Shown: positions 24,893 through 34,562, numbered from the stretch's first letter. The stretch: DNA of 44,434 bases from Halothiobacillus sp. (GCA_024636015.1 JAGXHU010000020.1:1-44434); one strand, 5' to 3'. The notes: generated from the letters alone by a model not told the origin. Numbers and translations are program-made.

Positions 24893-25462
24893 TTAGAGTG
24901 TGCGCCGATCGGTTTTCTTGGTGGTCGGCGTGCATGCCTTTGGATCGGGGTGCTTCACGCAGCGTTCGGCCAGATCGATCCCCTGTTGCAGGTAATAGGG
25001 GTAAAAATCAGGCACGGTAACACCCGTTATGGCATCGCCGATTTGCTGGCCATCCGGTCCGAAAAAAGCGACGACCGGGACCAGTCGAACCCCGAGTCGC
25101 TGGGCGAAGTCCCTATTCGTTTCCGTATTGCCCTGTCGGTCGATGATCGACAGCGGCGCGTCGATTTCGATGCGGCGGACAATCAGTTTTCCCTGGTAGG
25201 CCGGGTCGTTGGCCATCGGCGCGATGAAGTTGCTGTCCACAACCTGGCAATAGGGGCAGTAGCTGGCGTGTACGAACAGCACCATGGGGATTTTCGCCGC
25301 CTGCATTGCGGCCAGATCTTTCGGGAGATTGCTGAGGTTCTCCATGAATGGGACCGAGACGGTGTCCGGCGCATCCTGCGCGGTGGCTAAGGGGGAAGAA
25401 AATCCGGTAAGAAGGCAGCACAGGGCCACCAGGCGGATCAGGGGATGGGTCGGGAAAAGCAT
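24893..25462 (-). CDS. Periplasmic thioredoxin-fold protein, SoxW-like, CPYC active site
   Basis: The 189-residue protein has a signal peptide (hydrophobic 10-28, cleavage near TAQ-DA) and a thioredoxin fold with the redox motif Cys69-Pro-Tyr-Cys72 in [15 protein letters not shown], and the cis-proline loop [13 protein letters not shown]. Near the C-terminus two further cysteines ([14 protein letters not shown]) could form a structural disulfide. Relatives include SoxW and similar thiol-disulfide reductants that serve the sulfur-oxidising Sox system or cytochrome c maturation. No sox genes are in view. It lies upstream of and in the same direction as the two-cysteine RiPP cluster, and could keep that peptide reduced. 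Confidence 0.85.
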   Translation of the reverse strand: MLFPTHPLIRLVALCCLLTGFSSPLATAQDAPDTVSVPFMENLSNLPKDLAAMQAAKIPMVLFVHASYCPYCQVVDSNFIAPMANDPAYQGKLIVRRIEIDAPLSIIDRQGNTETNRDFAQRLGVRLVPVVAFFGPDGQQIGDAITGVTVPDFYPYYLQQGIDLAERCVKHPDPKACTPTTKKTDRRTL

Positions 25463-25703
25463 GGGGCGGGTACCTGCTGAGCACGGTAGAAGTTGGGCAA
25501 ACGTTAGCTATTTTAGCCCAAAAAGCAGCATGTTGTGTTCACTTGATTGGCGGACCGCTCAGTTCGCCTCCGCTCCGTCGATTGCGTGGTGTCTGCTCAT
25601 CCGCTGCCCCGATCGTCAGCAGACGCCGGGGTTGGCCGACCGGACAGCCCTAATCAGCCGAAACTTGGGTAACATAGTCCTTCGTTTTTCTGGAGATAAG
25701 CTC

Positions 25704-26678
25704 ATGCCGCATTCTGTCGCTCCTGTGGATCTGATTCGTATCGCAACGCGCGAAAGCCCGCTGGCGTTGTGGCAGAGCGAGTTTGTTGCCAGTGAGTTGA
25801 AGCGCCTGCAACCCGGGCTGCGGGTGGAACTGGTGAGCATGACGACAATGGGTGACCAGCTCCTCGATAGCCCGCTGGCCAAGATCGGCGGCAAGGGGTT
25901 GTTCGTGAAGGAATTGGAGGTGGCTATGCTTGAGGGTCGTGCGGATATCGCGGTGCATTCGATGAAAGATGTGCCGATGCGCTTTCCGGAAGGATTGGCG
26001 CTGGTCGCCATTCTGGAGGGGCACGATCCGCGTGATGCCTTCGTATCAAATACCTATGCTCGTTTGGCCGATCTGCCCGCCGGGGCGGTGGTGGGAACCT
26101 CCAGCCTGCGGCGCGAAACTCAGATCCGGGCACAGTTCCCCCTGCTGACGATCAAGATGCTTCGGGGGAACATTCAGACGCGCATGGCCAAACTGGATGC
26201 GGGGCAGTACGACGCTATCATTCTGGCGGCTGCCGGTTTGAAACGGATGGGGTTTGATGCGCGCATCCGTTACGAGATGAGCCCCGAAGAGTCCCTGCCC
26301 TCAGTGGGACAGGGGGCGCTGGGCATTGAGGCACGCACGAAGGATGCCGGGGTTCATGCGCTGATTGCGGGCCTGATCGACCCGGACACGACTACTCGTG
26401 TGATGGCCGAGCGGGCCTTCAATACGCGATTGAACGGTGGATGCCAGGTGCCGATTGGGGGCCATGCGGTGCTGCAGGCCGGTGGCAAGCTGTGGCTGCG
26501 CGGGATGGTCGGCAAGCCCGACGGGACGCAAATGGTGCGAGACGAGATCACAGGGGACGCTCGAGATGGCGCGGCTTTGGGTGTCGAGTTGGCCGAGCGC
26601 ATGCTGCGCAATGGCGCGGATCGGATTCTGGCCGAGGTGGGTATTCATGCCGACCCGGTGACCGGTTCTGCCCTTTAG
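25704..26678 (+). CDS. hemC: Porphobilinogen deaminase (hydroxymethylbilane synthase)
   Basis: The 324-residue enzyme joins four porphobilinogens into hydroxymethylbilane. It has [27 protein letters not shown], the catalytic Asp in [21 protein letters not shown] and NGGCQVPIG with the dipyrromethane-cofactor cysteine (about 247). ATG 25704 has GGAGA 7-8 nt upstream; the frame is open to 25284 but that part is antisense to the thioredoxin-fold gene. It begins the operon hemC-hemD-hemX-hemY. Confidence 0.97.
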   Translation: MPHSVAPVDLIRIATRESPLALWQSEFVASELKRLQPGLRVELVSMTTMGDQLLDSPLAKIGGKGLFVKELEVAMLEGRADIAVHSMKDVPMRFPEGLALVAILEGHDPRDAFVSNTYARLADLPAGAVVGTSSLRRETQIRAQFPLLTIKMLRGNIQTRMAKLDAGQYDAIILAAAGLKRMGFDARIRYEMSPEESLPSVGQGALGIEARTKDAGVHALIAGLIDPDTTTRVMAERAFNTRLNGGCQVPIGGHAVLQAGGKLWLRGMVGKPDGTQMVRDEITGDARDGAALGVELAERMLRNGADRILAEVGIHADPVTGSAL

Positions 26679-26698
26679 TATCAAAATAGAGACACGGT

Positions 26699-27487
26699 GT
26701 GACCAACCAGCGTTTCCCTTTGATCGGCCTCACACGGCCCGCCGGGGGTAATGCCCACTTGGCGGAGCAGATTCTCGCGCAGTATCCGGGGTGCCGGGTT
26801 GTCGACTGGCCCTTGCTGATGATCGAGGCGATGCCCGACCTTGTGGAACTCCGCGCGCACATGGGCGAAATCACCGCAACGGACTGGTTAGTGTTCGTGA
26901 GTCCCCGTGCTGTTCAATACGCGCACGCCCTGACCCCTCTCGAAGCGCTGCCTGCCAAGCACTGGGCGGCCGTGGGGCAAGCGACGGCTGCCGTATTGCG
27001 GAACCACCAGGTTGCGGGTAGCCCCGACATCATTGTGCCGAGCGCGACGCAGGACTCCGAAGGATTGCTGGCGGTGCTCCCTCGGTCCAGTTGGGCGGGG
27101 CAGCGGGTTTGGATCGTTCGGGGGGAAACGGGGCGCGAAACCTTGGCCGACGGTTTGCGGGCCCGTGGGGCCACGGTGCGGTATCTGCCCGTCTATCGTC
27201 GTTGTTGCGCGCCCGCTGCCAGCGATTGGGATCGGGTCGATCTGCCGACGATCTGGGTGATTACCGCCCCTGAGTCGCTGAACTGCCTGCATGCCTGGGG
27301 CGAACAGATGCTGGCTGCCGGACAGCGTGAAGGGCTGTTACACTCTGGTCTTGTGGTGATTAATGAACGCACAGAAGCGAAGGCCCGCGCGCTCGGATTT
27401 ACCGGTGCCATCGTGCGGGCGGCCAACCCGGATGATCGGGCTTTGGCGCAGGCGTGCAGTGACCGTTCCCTATTTCAAGCAGGATAG
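26699..27487 (+). CDS. hemD: Uroporphyrinogen-III synthase
   Basis: The 262-residue protein cyclises hydroxymethylbilane to uroporphyrinogen III. Sequence conservation in HemD is low, but the two-lobed pattern is visible: LIGLTRPAGGNAHLAEQI, DWLVFVSPRAVQYA, AAVGQATAAVL, WIVRGETGRETLADGLRARGATVRYLPVYRR and WVITAPESLNCL. Start is GTG 26699 with weak upstream signal; it follows hemC by 20 nt and precedes hemX by 3 nt. Confidence 0.93.
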   Translation: MTNQRFPLIGLTRPAGGNAHLAEQILAQYPGCRVVDWPLLMIEAMPDLVELRAHMGEITATDWLVFVSPRAVQYAHALTPLEALPAKHWAAVGQATAAVLRNHQVAGSPDIIVPSATQDSEGLLAVLPRSSWAGQRVWIVRGETGRETLADGLRARGATVRYLPVYRRCCAPAASDWDRVDLPTIWVITAPESLNCLHAWGEQMLAAGQREGLLHSGLVVINERTEAKARALGFTGAIVRAANPDDRALAQACSDRSLFQAG

Positions 27488-27490
27488 CCC

Positions 27491-28792
27491 ATGACGACTC
27501 ATTCTCCAGACTCGTCCGCCAAACGTGTCGAAGCAACGTCTCAATCCCCCGAAGACGCCAAGGCCGAATCCCAACCGATTCACGACGAAGACGCCGTGTC
27601 GCCAACGACATTGGATGGTGTAGCGGCGCAGAGCGCGCCTGTTTCTGAAACGGCTGAGGTAGCGGATGACGCTGTGGAACCACCGATCCCCGCGCACCGT
27701 GCATACGGGTATTGGTTGTTACTGCTGTTTGTCGTATTTGTGGGCTCGCTAGCGAGTCTGGCCTGGTATGGATGGAATCTCTTTCAGGCGAATGCGGAGC
27801 GAATCAACCACGTGCTGATCACGCAAAAAGCGGATCAGAATGCACTTGGCCAGGCCTTGCAGGCCTCACGCTCGCAGCTGGATCAGCTTTCCAAGACCAT
27901 GAATTCGGCGCAGCAACAGGCAACACAGCAGCGCGAACAGCTTCAGACTGAAAGTCAGTCCACCCAGCAGAAGCTGGCCCAGCGAATCGACAACCTTGAT
28001 CATCATTACGCCCAGATTGAGGATCGATTGGGGCGCGGCGAACTGGCCTGGCAGGTGGCGGAAATCGGCTTCCTGCTGACCCGTGCCGAAGAACGATTGA
28101 GTGTCGCCCACGACCCCGCCGGGGCAGAAGTGGCGCTGACATTGGCCGATCAGCGCCTTGCGCGATTGTCTCGCCCTGAGGTTCTGCCGGTCCGTTCGGC
28201 CATTAGCCAGGTGTTGGCCCGCTTGCAGACAGTGGATGCCTTCGATCGGGTCGGCATGGCGCTCACCTTGCGCCGTTCGGCCAGCGACGTGTCGAACTGG
28301 CCACTGGCGGGAACGGTGGATACCGCGCAGGCGGCATCCGCACCTGTCGTTCCAGCCAGTTCCGTGGCGCCAGTTGTGGCTCCATGGTACGTCCGCTGGC
28401 CGCATGCCGTCTGGCAGCCGGTTGCTGATTGGCTGGGGCGCCAGTTTACCGTGACGCATAGTGACGAGCCCCTCAAAGCCAGTGCGCGGGCGAGCACCGA
28501 CCGGGAAACCCTGATCTGGCTGACCGCCGTTAGAGAGGCGCTATTGGCACGGGATACACCCGCACTGGAAGCATCCATCCGGCAGGCAGAGGACTGGATC
28601 AAACCGCATTATGACGATCAGGCGTCCGTCGTTTCGCGCACCTTGAAGGCACTTGAGGAAACGGGTTCCTTCTATGCCGCTCAAACCCTCCCTAATCTCG
28701 CGCCGGTCTTCAAGGCTTGGCGTGCCTCCGGTCTGATGGCCGAGACCACGACGGCACCCCCTGCACCCGCCGTGACGGAGACACACCCATGA
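27491..28792 (+). CDS. hemX: HemX-family membrane protein
   Basis: The 433-residue protein has a proline/acidic N-terminal 70 residues, one membrane helix (GYWLLLLFVVFVGSLASLAWYG, about 74-95), a long coiled coil (about 110-180, rich in Gln/Leu: SQLDQLSKTMNSAQQQATQQ) and a helical C-terminal domain containing the HemX-specific LAWQVAEIGFLLTRAEERL. The family was called uroporphyrinogen-III C-methyltransferase but shows no SAM-binding fold here; its function in haem synthesis is unclear. AGGA lies 8 nt upstream; hemY overlaps its stop by 4 nt. Confidence 0.9.
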   Translation: MTTHSPDSSAKRVEATSQSPEDAKAESQPIHDEDAVSPTTLDGVAAQSAPVSETAEVADDAVEPPIPAHRAYGYWLLLLFVVFVGSLASLAWYGWNLFQANAERINHVLITQKADQNALGQALQASRSQLDQLSKTMNSAQQQATQQREQLQTESQSTQQKLAQRIDNLDHHYAQIEDRLGRGELAWQVAEIGFLLTRAEERLSVAHDPAGAEVALTLADQRLARLSRPEVLPVRSAISQVLARLQTVDAFDRVGMALTLRRSASDVSNWPLAGTVDTAQAASAPVVPASSVAPVVAPWYVRWPHAVWQPVADWLGRQFTVTHSDEPLKASARASTDRETLIWLTAVREALLARDTPALEASIRQAEDWIKPHYDDQASVVSRTLKALEETGSFYAAQTLPNLAPVFKAWRASGLMAETTTAPPAPAVTETHP

Positions 28793-30018
28793 AACGCTTT
28801 GTTGTATTCGGTCTGCTGATTCTGCTGGCGGTAGCTGCCGGTTTCTATTTTGTTCGTGATCCAGGTACGGCGGATATTGCTCTGTTGGGCTGGCAGATGC
28901 AGACATCTGCATTGGGTTTGCTCGTTCTGGTTTTGGTGGTTTATGCCTTGCTGCTGATTCTGGGGCGCTTTCTCTCTGCACTGTTTGGCTTACCACGCTA
29001 CTTGCGCCGGCGCAGCGCGCGGCAAAAACAGATTGCGGCCGACGAGGCGTTGCTGCGCGCCTGGGCAGAGTTGGAACGCGGCCGTTTTGCAGCGGCGGAA
29101 AAATTGGCGCTAACCAATCGTGCGCACGGGAGCCTCCCGCCACTGCATTCCGTCGTCGCTTTGGACGCCTTGCTGGGCCGAGGGGAGACGGCTGCCGCCC
29201 TGGATCTCCTGAATGAGGTCCGCGAACAGTACCCCCGCTTTGCCGATTTTTTGGCACTGCATCTGGCTAATCGGCTCCGGTTAGAGCGGCGTTTCCCCTC
29301 GGCACTAGAGCTGCTGCATGGCCTGTCGCTGGCCCACCCCAAGGACGAGGCAATCCTGCGGGCCTTCGCGGATACGCTGTATGCCGCCGAGGACTGGGCA
29401 AAGCTTCGTACGCTGTTGCCCGCCTTGCGGCGCCTTAAATGGCCCGGGTTCACCGAGCAGGATCTGTTGCGGATCGAGCATGCAGTATTCACAGGGCTCA
29501 TGGCGGAAGCGACACGCGCCGGTGATGCGGAACGATTGAGCCAACTCTGGACCGAAGTACCCAAGCCGATGAAGGCCGACCCTCGGTTGATTGCCCGACT
29601 GGCCCGCGCCTGGGTTCAGCTGAGCAGGGTGGCGGACGCCGAGCGTGTGTTGGAAAAGGCCCTCAAACAGACCTGCACGCCGGAATTGCTGCGGCAATGG
29701 GTGGATTTGCCCCCGGCAGACCCGGTGCGAAGCCGGAACCTATTCACAACCTGGACGGGGCAAGTCGATTGCGCACTCAGCGATGCGGATATGGCCTATG
29801 GCCGTGCACGCTTGGCTTGGCTCAATGATGATCTGACAACCGCGCAGAGCGAGTTGGCGACAGCCCTGATGCATCAACCCGATGTGGCTACGCTGCGGTT
29901 GGCAGCACAAATCCATGAGCAACAACGGGACAGCGTGCAGGCCCTGGCTTTTTACAAGCAGGCTGCTCAACGGCTGGAAATGGAAGCGCTGGGTGCGCCC
30001 TCGGGCGAACGGCGCTGA
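28789..30018 (+). CDS. hemY: HemY-family membrane TPR protein
   Basis: The 409-residue protein has two N-terminal membrane helices (about 4-21 and 42-64) followed by the HemY_N block (DPGTADIALLGWQMQTS ... YLRRRSARQK) and a chain of TPR-like helical repeats to the end (for example FAAAEKLALTNRAHGSLPPLHSV, SALELLHGLSLAHPKDEAIL). This is the gammaproteobacterial HemY of late protohaem synthesis, unrelated to the Bacillus oxidase of that name. ATG 28789 overlaps the hemX stop as ATGA. It is the last gene of the operon and converges on dgcP with 29 nt between. Confidence 0.92.
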   Translation: MKRFVVFGLLILLAVAAGFYFVRDPGTADIALLGWQMQTSALGLLVLVLVVYALLLILGRFLSALFGLPRYLRRRSARQKQIAADEALLRAWAELERGRFAAAEKLALTNRAHGSLPPLHSVVALDALLGRGETAAALDLLNEVREQYPRFADFLALHLANRLRLERRFPSALELLHGLSLAHPKDEAILRAFADTLYAAEDWAKLRTLLPALRRLKWPGFTEQDLLRIEHAVFTGLMAEATRAGDAERLSQLWTEVPKPMKADPRLIARLARAWVQLSRVADAERVLEKALKQTCTPELLRQWVDLPPADPVRSRNLFTTWTGQVDCALSDADMAYGRARLAWLNDDLTTAQSELATALMHQPDVATLRLAAQIHEQQRDSVQALAFYKQAAQRLEMEALGAPSGERR

Positions 30019-30047
30019 ATTTTTGCCGCCGTTGAGAGGTGGGCGGC

Positions 30048-31439
30048 TTACTGGGTATGTGCCATTTCGGTTCGGTTTCTACCGTGGGATTTGGCGCGAT
30101 ATAGGGCATCATCCGCCCGTACCAAGGCCATTTCACTGGTCTCGTGGGGGTGAAGTTCGGCGACGCCACAGGATAGTGTGATCTTGAGGGGGGTTTCCTT
30201 GAAACGGAACGCCGTACCGCCGAGTGTTTCCCGAATGCGCTCCAGGATGACGAAGGCCTGCTGCAAGGTTGCCTTGGGCAGGATCATCACAAATTCTTCG
30301 CCCCCGAACCGGGCAACCATATCCACGTCGCGCACCAGCTTGTGCAGGGTTCTGCCGACTACGTGCAGGGCTTTATCCCCAGCCTGGTGACCAAAGGTGT
30401 CATTGACACTCTTGAAATGGTCAATATCCCAGATGGCAATGCACAGCGGTGTGCTCTCGCGCTTCATCCGGGCCATTTCGAGACCGAGACGTTCGTCCAG
30501 CGCCAGTCGGTTCGGAAGACCGGTCAACGGATCGCGCAGCATTTTTTGCTCGCTGGCCAGCAATTGCTCATGCAGATGGGTCCGGGAACTTTCCAGTTTG
30601 CCGATACGTTCGCGCATCAGCTCATTTTCCTCTTCGAGTTCGTCCAGTCGTTTTTCCTCATTTTGTCGGAAAGACTGAATGTACTCGCCGATACGCGTGA
30701 TGCGTTCACGGACTTCTTGTTTCAGTTCATCGAGGTCGGTGGCGGTTGCCACCGTCCGTCCAATGTGGGAAACCTGTTCGGTCACGGCATGATCAAGGGC
30801 CTGTTGAGCATCTCGCTGCGTCTGGATGTCGCTGAGATTGGCAAACGTGTGTTGATCGATTTCCGACAGCGAGTCGGTCAGTTGCTGTAAGAACTGGGCG
30901 AGCTCAGATTTTTCGTTTTCGAGCGAGCGACGCATGTCATTGATGAGTGTGGCAGCCCGGTCGATCAGAATCGAATTGAGGGTATGATCCTTGGGATCCT
31001 GCAGGATTTTGAGCAGTTTGGCCCGGCGCCCCTCAAGCTGGTCGGTAAAGGCAATGCGTTCGAGAAGAAGCGGGAGAAAATCGCGCACGTCAATTTGGGC
31101 CGCATTCTCTTCGGCCGTTAGCGTCTCGCTGCGTGGCGGCGTGAGACTGCCGGCCTCGATGGCTCGGATTTGTTCGGCCAGCCGCTCTATGCTCGGTTGC
31201 AAGCGTCCCAGAGCCAAGGGGCCATCTTCAGATTGGCGGAGCGTGTCGCGCAGTTTCCGGCTATCTTCGGAAAGTTCTGGATAGGCCTTGTCGACCGCGA
31301 ACAGGACGCGGCTGATCAGCGTTTTGAGCAGCGTTTGATGCAGCTGCTCGTTGTTTTCGAGCGTACTGACCTCCGTGAGCAACTGTTCGTACCGCTCGCG
31401 ATAGTCGATCTTCTGCGTTTCTTTAGGGGCTTCGCTCAT
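30048..31439 (-). CDS. dgcP: Diguanylate cyclase, DgcP-like
   Basis: The 463-residue cytosolic enzyme has a helical N-terminal region to about 290 with a long coiled coil (RITRIGEYIQSFRQNEEKRLDELEEENELMRERI-type heptads, about 245-295) and a GGDEF domain (about 300-463). The active motif is GGEEF (about 379-383) and an RxxD inhibitory site (RDVD) stands exactly five residues before it, so product feedback inhibition is expected. Gene order with EEP nuclease, dsbA, cytochrome c4 and engB matches Pseudomonas PA5487 (DgcP), a polar, FimV-linked cyclase. ATG 31439 has AAGGAG 6 nt upstream, so the open frame to 31592 is not used. Confidence 0.9.
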   Translation of the reverse strand: MSEAPKETQKIDYRERYEQLLTEVSTLENNEQLHQTLLKTLISRVLFAVDKAYPELSEDSRKLRDTLRQSEDGPLALGRLQPSIERLAEQIRAIEAGSLTPPRSETLTAEENAAQIDVRDFLPLLLERIAFTDQLEGRRAKLLKILQDPKDHTLNSILIDRAATLINDMRRSLENEKSELAQFLQQLTDSLSEIDQHTFANLSDIQTQRDAQQALDHAVTEQVSHIGRTVATATDLDELKQEVRERITRIGEYIQSFRQNEEKRLDELEEENELMRERIGKLESSRTHLHEQLLASEQKMLRDPLTGLPNRLALDERLGLEMARMKRESTPLCIAIWDIDHFKSVNDTFGHQAGDKALHVVGRTLHKLVRDVDMVARFGGEEFVMILPKATLQQAFVILERIRETLGGTAFRFKETPLKITLSCGVAELHPHETSEMALVRADDALYRAKSHGRNRTEMAHTQ

Positions 31440-31455
31440 TCGCCACTCCTTGGGA

Positions 31456-32286
31456 TCATGACGCGTTTTCTCGGGGTTGTAATTGTTGTTGTAAGGCAAT
31501 CTGCATGGATAGGGGCGCGTGGTCGGACGTCCCGAAACGAAGGGCCTCCACCGATTCGATAACGATTTCTGAACTGACGAGGATGTGGTCAATCGCCCGG
31601 TTGGGTCGCCAGTTCGGATAGGTTTCGGGTGAATCCGTAGGGAGTCTTAGATTCGCCTGATTGCATAACTTTTGCAAGTCGGCATTGTTTTGTGTGCAGT
31701 TGAAATCGGCCATGACGATATTCGGCCCCGAGTGTTCCTGGCAAAGCTCGATCAAGCGATCGAGTTGCAGGCTGCGCGCCCGCTTGCTTAAGGACAGATG
31801 ACTAACGAGGACGCGAAGGGAGTGTCCTTGCCAGTCGAAGTCTGCCAGCAGGACGCCCCGTCCCGGAATTCGCCCCGGCAGGGGATGCTTCTCAATGTGA
31901 ACGGGGTGGGTTTTTGCCAGTAGGCCGATCGCATGTTGACCCCAGTGCCCCAGGTCACGGTTGATGCGGCTCGACCAGTGCGGTAATCCCGAATGCAGGG
32001 AGAGATACTCGGTCTGATTCAGGAAGTGGCTGCGTAATGACCCCTCGTCGGTTTCCTGTAGCCCGACGATATCGTACTGGCGAAGCAAACCGGCAATGTG
32101 ATCCAGATTGCGCATGCGGTCGGCGCTAGGCAGAACATGTTTCCAGCCGTGGAGCACATAATCGCGGTATTTGTGTGTGCCGATCCCCGTCTGAATGTTG
32201 TAGGACAGCAACCTCAGGGAGGTAACTCCACCAGGCCCGGGGGCCAGTAGGGGATTTAACAGGTGCGTGTGTTGCGGGCTGACCAT
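31456..32286 (-). CDS. Endonuclease/exonuclease/phosphatase-family protein
   Basis: The 276-residue protein has the EEP-superfamily boxes: LLSYNIQTG (Asn), VGLQETDEG (metal Glu), VSHLSLSKRAR (His), VMADFNCTQ (Asp/Asn) and GTSDHAPLS (Asp/His). Substrate is unknown; members range from nucleases to inositol-phosphate phosphatases. The same neighbour order (EEP next to dgcP and dsbA) occurs in Pseudomonas. No signal peptide is seen. It precedes dgcP by 16 nt and is probably cotranscribed. Confidence 0.88.
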   Translation of the reverse strand: MVSPQHTHLLNPLLAPGPGGVTSLRLLSYNIQTGIGTHKYRDYVLHGWKHVLPSADRMRNLDHIAGLLRQYDIVGLQETDEGSLRSHFLNQTEYLSLHSGLPHWSSRINRDLGHWGQHAIGLLAKTHPVHIEKHPLPGRIPGRGVLLADFDWQGHSLRVLVSHLSLSKRARSLQLDRLIELCQEHSGPNIVMADFNCTQNNADLQKLCNQANLRLPTDSPETYPNWRPNRAIDHILVSSEIVIESVEALRFGTSDHAPLSMQIALQQQLQPRENAS

Positions 32287-32338
32287 GTTGAATTAGTTCC
32301 GGTGCCTTACCGCGGCCCGGCGGGCCCGCAGATCGACA

Positions 32339-33058
32339 CTAGGGGGATTTTTTCAGTTTTTCTGCCGTAATCTTGGCAATGAGTGCACGAACGATAGGGA
32401 GCATGGCCTCGTTGCTGCCCGCCATGTCGCCGGTCACAAGATACTTGCCATTGACGAGCATGGCCGGAACGCCAGTCACGCCGGCATCCTGGCCAACCAT
32501 CTGAGCCTGCCGTACGGCATTGTCGACACCAAACGAATCATACATTTGCAGGAATTTGTCCCGATTGATGCCAAGATCCGCGTACATGTCGGCAATCTGT
32601 TCCTTGGTGACGGGGTGAATGTGCTTGATGTGAATGTCGTCGAAGATCGCCCGATGTGTCTGTGGCAGAACCCCCATAAACTTGGCGGCAAAAAATGCCT
32701 TGGTCAGAGGGACCCAACCCGGTGACAGCGGTAGGGCATAAGGTTCGAACTCCACATCACTGGGCAATGTCTTGCGCCATGCCTCCACCAGCGGTTCCAG
32801 GTGGAAACAGTGGGGACAGCCGTACCAGAACAGCTCCTGAACCAGAATTTTGCCATCTGTCGGCGGGGCGACATCCGTGATGACCACGCGGTAGTTCTTA
32901 TTTTCATCGAGCTGGACGGCCGGGGCCGTGTCTGCCGCCGTCAGGGCCGCACTAGGGGCGGCATGACTAACCGAAAAGCTCATGAGTGTGCAGATCAGCA
33001 GTCCGAGCTGAGCAAGGCGATTGCGGATCAGTGAACGGTGAAGATTGCGAGTCGACAT
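32339..33058 (-). CDS. dsbA: Thiol:disulfide interchange protein DsbA
   Basis: The 239-residue protein has a signal peptide (cleavage near SHA-AP), a thioredoxin fold interrupted by the helical domain, the oxidising active site Cys81-Pro-His-Cys84 in FWYGCPHCFHLEP, and cis-proline in GVTGVPAMLVNG. It introduces disulfides into periplasmic proteins; its DsbB partner is not in the window. ATG 33058 has CAGGAG 5-8 nt upstream; the open frame to 33451 crosses a terminator and is spurious. A promoter and the upstream ccsB terminator show it starts its own transcript. Confidence 0.95.
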   Translation of the reverse strand: MSTRNLHRSLIRNRLAQLGLLICTLMSFSVSHAAPSAALTAADTAPAVQLDENKNYRVVITDVAPPTDGKILVQELFWYGCPHCFHLEPLVEAWRKTLPSDVEFEPYALPLSPGWVPLTKAFFAAKFMGVLPQTHRAIFDDIHIKHIHPVTKEQIADMYADLGINRDKFLQMYDSFGVDNAVRQAQMVGQDAGVTGVPAMLVNGKYLVTGDMAGSNEAMLPIVRALIAKITAEKLKKSP

Positions 33059-33108
33059 AAAAACTCCTGTAGGCACATTCGGGTCGGGCCCCATTTCGGT
33101 GAAGGGGA

Positions 33109-33136
33109 ATTGTACGTTATTGACAGCGCATTTGAA
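33109..33136 (-). promoter_or_regulatory. Probable sigma-70 promoter of dsbA
   Basis: Reverse strand: -35 TTCAAA (33131-33136), 16-nt spacer, -10 TACAAT (33109-33114), about 50 nt before the dsbA ATG and just downstream of the ccsB terminator. Confidence 0.52.
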
Positions 33137-33157
33137 CTGACGTTCGGTCCCAGACAG

Positions 33158-33185
33158 AAAAAACCCCGCAGTATCGCGGGGTTTT
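33158..33185 (-). terminator. Rho-independent terminator after ccsB
   Basis: CCCCGC (33164-33169) and GCGGGG (33176-33181) pair around a 6-nt loop; A6 on one side and T4 on the other extend the stem. Read on the reverse strand it ends in T6, 40 nt past the ccsB stop. It could work in both directions, but no forward gene leads into it. Confidence 0.9.
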
Positions 33186-33225
33186 GCTCGGTCTTGCGAG
33201 ACGCAGCCGCGTCTCGCCGCTTTGG

Positions 33226-34443
33226 TTACAGCTTGCCGTAGGAGTGCAGACCGGAGAGGAACATGTTGACACCGAGGAAGGCGAACGTGGTCACCAGCAG
33301 ACCGCCAACAGCCCACCAGGCCATCACCGGACCGCGCCAGCCTTTGCTCAGGCGCAGGTGCAACCAGGCGGCATAGTTCAACCAAACAATGAGCGCCCAA
33401 GTTTCCTTGGGATCCCAGCTCCAGTAACCACCCCAAGCCTCGGCGGCCCACATCGCACCGAGAATCGTGGCGATGGTGAAGAAGGCGAAGCCCAAGGCAA
33501 TCGACTTGTACATGATGTCATCCATCACGGTCAGGGATGGCAGACGGTCATTCGGCCCATCGCCCCCCATCTTTTCCTTGAAGAGATATGCCACGCCGAC
33601 CATCGCTGATATGGCAAAGCTGCCATAGCCAATGAAGTTGGCCGGTACGTGAATTTTCATCCACCAGCTTTTCAGGGCGGGAACCAAGGGTTCGATGGAG
33701 TTCGCGTCTTGAGAGATCTGGTACCACATCAGGAATCCCAGTGCGGCGGTGACCACGGTCATGACAAAACCGCCCAGGGCACGGGTTTTATAGCGACGCT
33801 CGTAGTACAGATAAAGGAGGGAGGTGAATACGCTGAATACGACGAACACTTCGTACAGATTGCTGACCGGGATGTGGCCATAGTCGAAGTTGATCAGGTA
33901 GGATTCGCGCCACCGGGCAAAGAAGCCGATGAGGGCCATCGCAATCCCGCTCCAAACCAATGCGCTCGCTACTTTTTGGGTGAATTCCGATCGCATCCAC
34001 GTGCCGATGTAATAAGTCGGCATGGCCATCGCAAACAGCAGCACCATCCACATCGTGGCGGCAGGACTGGCGAACAGGAATCTCAGAAAGAAATGCCCTT
34101 CCTGAATGTCATGGAGTTTGATCCGCCCGACCGCGAGGCCGCCCGGCGTATACAGTCCGTACTGATACAGGGTGAACATCGTGAAAACCGCGACAATACC
34201 GAATAACCAGCGCGTGGCGGGCCAAATCCAACCCAGGTAAGCGACGCCAATGGCCGCACCGAAGAGCATGCCAATTTGTGGGCCCCACAGGTAAGTACGG
34301 TAGTGGAAGAAGGCATATGTTGCTGCCCCCAGCGCAATCAGGGTGTAGAGAACGTCAAGGACCCCGATTCGACGATGGGGTTGAAGCCTGGGCTTCAGTG
34401 ATGCATCGAGCATCGGAATCATGTGTTCTTTAGGCACAGACAT
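33226..34443 (-). CDS. ccsB: Cytochrome c synthase subunit CcsB (CcsA/ResC-type), System II
   Basis: The 405-residue protein has about eight or more membrane helices and the haem-handling WWD motif WGGYWSWDPKETWALIVWLNYAAWLH (shown in parts; about 337-360), with conserved histidines in HIPVSNLYE-flanking and KIHVPANFIGYGSF regions. With ResB it exports haem and ligates it to CxxCH motifs in the periplasm. It lies 119 nt after resB. AGGAGT stands about 9-14 nt before the ATG. System II in a gammaproteobacterium is the less common choice; no ccmABCDEFGH genes are in view. Confidence 0.93.
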   Translation of the reverse strand: MSVPKEHMIPMLDASLKPRLQPHRRIGVLDVLYTLIALGAATYAFFHYRTYLWGPQIGMLFGAAIGVAYLGWIWPATRWLFGIVAVFTMFTLYQYGLYTPGGLAVGRIKLHDIQEGHFFLRFLFASPAATMWMVLLFAMAMPTYYIGTWMRSEFTQKVASALVWSGIAMALIGFFARWRESYLINFDYGHIPVSNLYEVFVVFSVFTSLLYLYYERRYKTRALGGFVMTVVTAALGFLMWYQISQDANSIEPLVPALKSWWMKIHVPANFIGYGSFAISAMVGVAYLFKEKMGGDGPNDRLPSLTVMDDIMYKSIALGFAFFTIATILGAMWAAEAWGGYWSWDPKETWALIVWLNYAAWLHLRLSKGWRGPVMAWWAVGGLLVTTFAFLGVNMFLSGLHSYGKL

Positions 34444-34562
34444 AATTTGTTACTCCTAGAATCGGAAACAGTTCGGTCGGCAGTGCCGATCAGGGGGTAC
34501 GGGTTGGAGCCAAGGCATCTTGGTCGGTACAACCCGCGCTATGCGGCCATCACCTGTTCAAC

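Noticed and set aside
25284..25703. N-terminal extension of HemC by 140 residues
   Set aside because: It is antisense to the thioredoxin-fold gene; ATG 25704 has GGAGA upstream and gives the usual HemC start.
30019..30047. GCCGCC...GGCGGC stem between hemY and dgcP as a terminator
   Set aside because: The T5 run lies before the stem on the forward strand, so neither direction gives stem followed by U-run.
33059..33451. N-terminal extension of DsbA by 131 residues
   Set aside because: It would run through the ccsB terminator and lacks a start signal, while ATG 33058 has a strong ribosome-binding site and a normal signal peptide.
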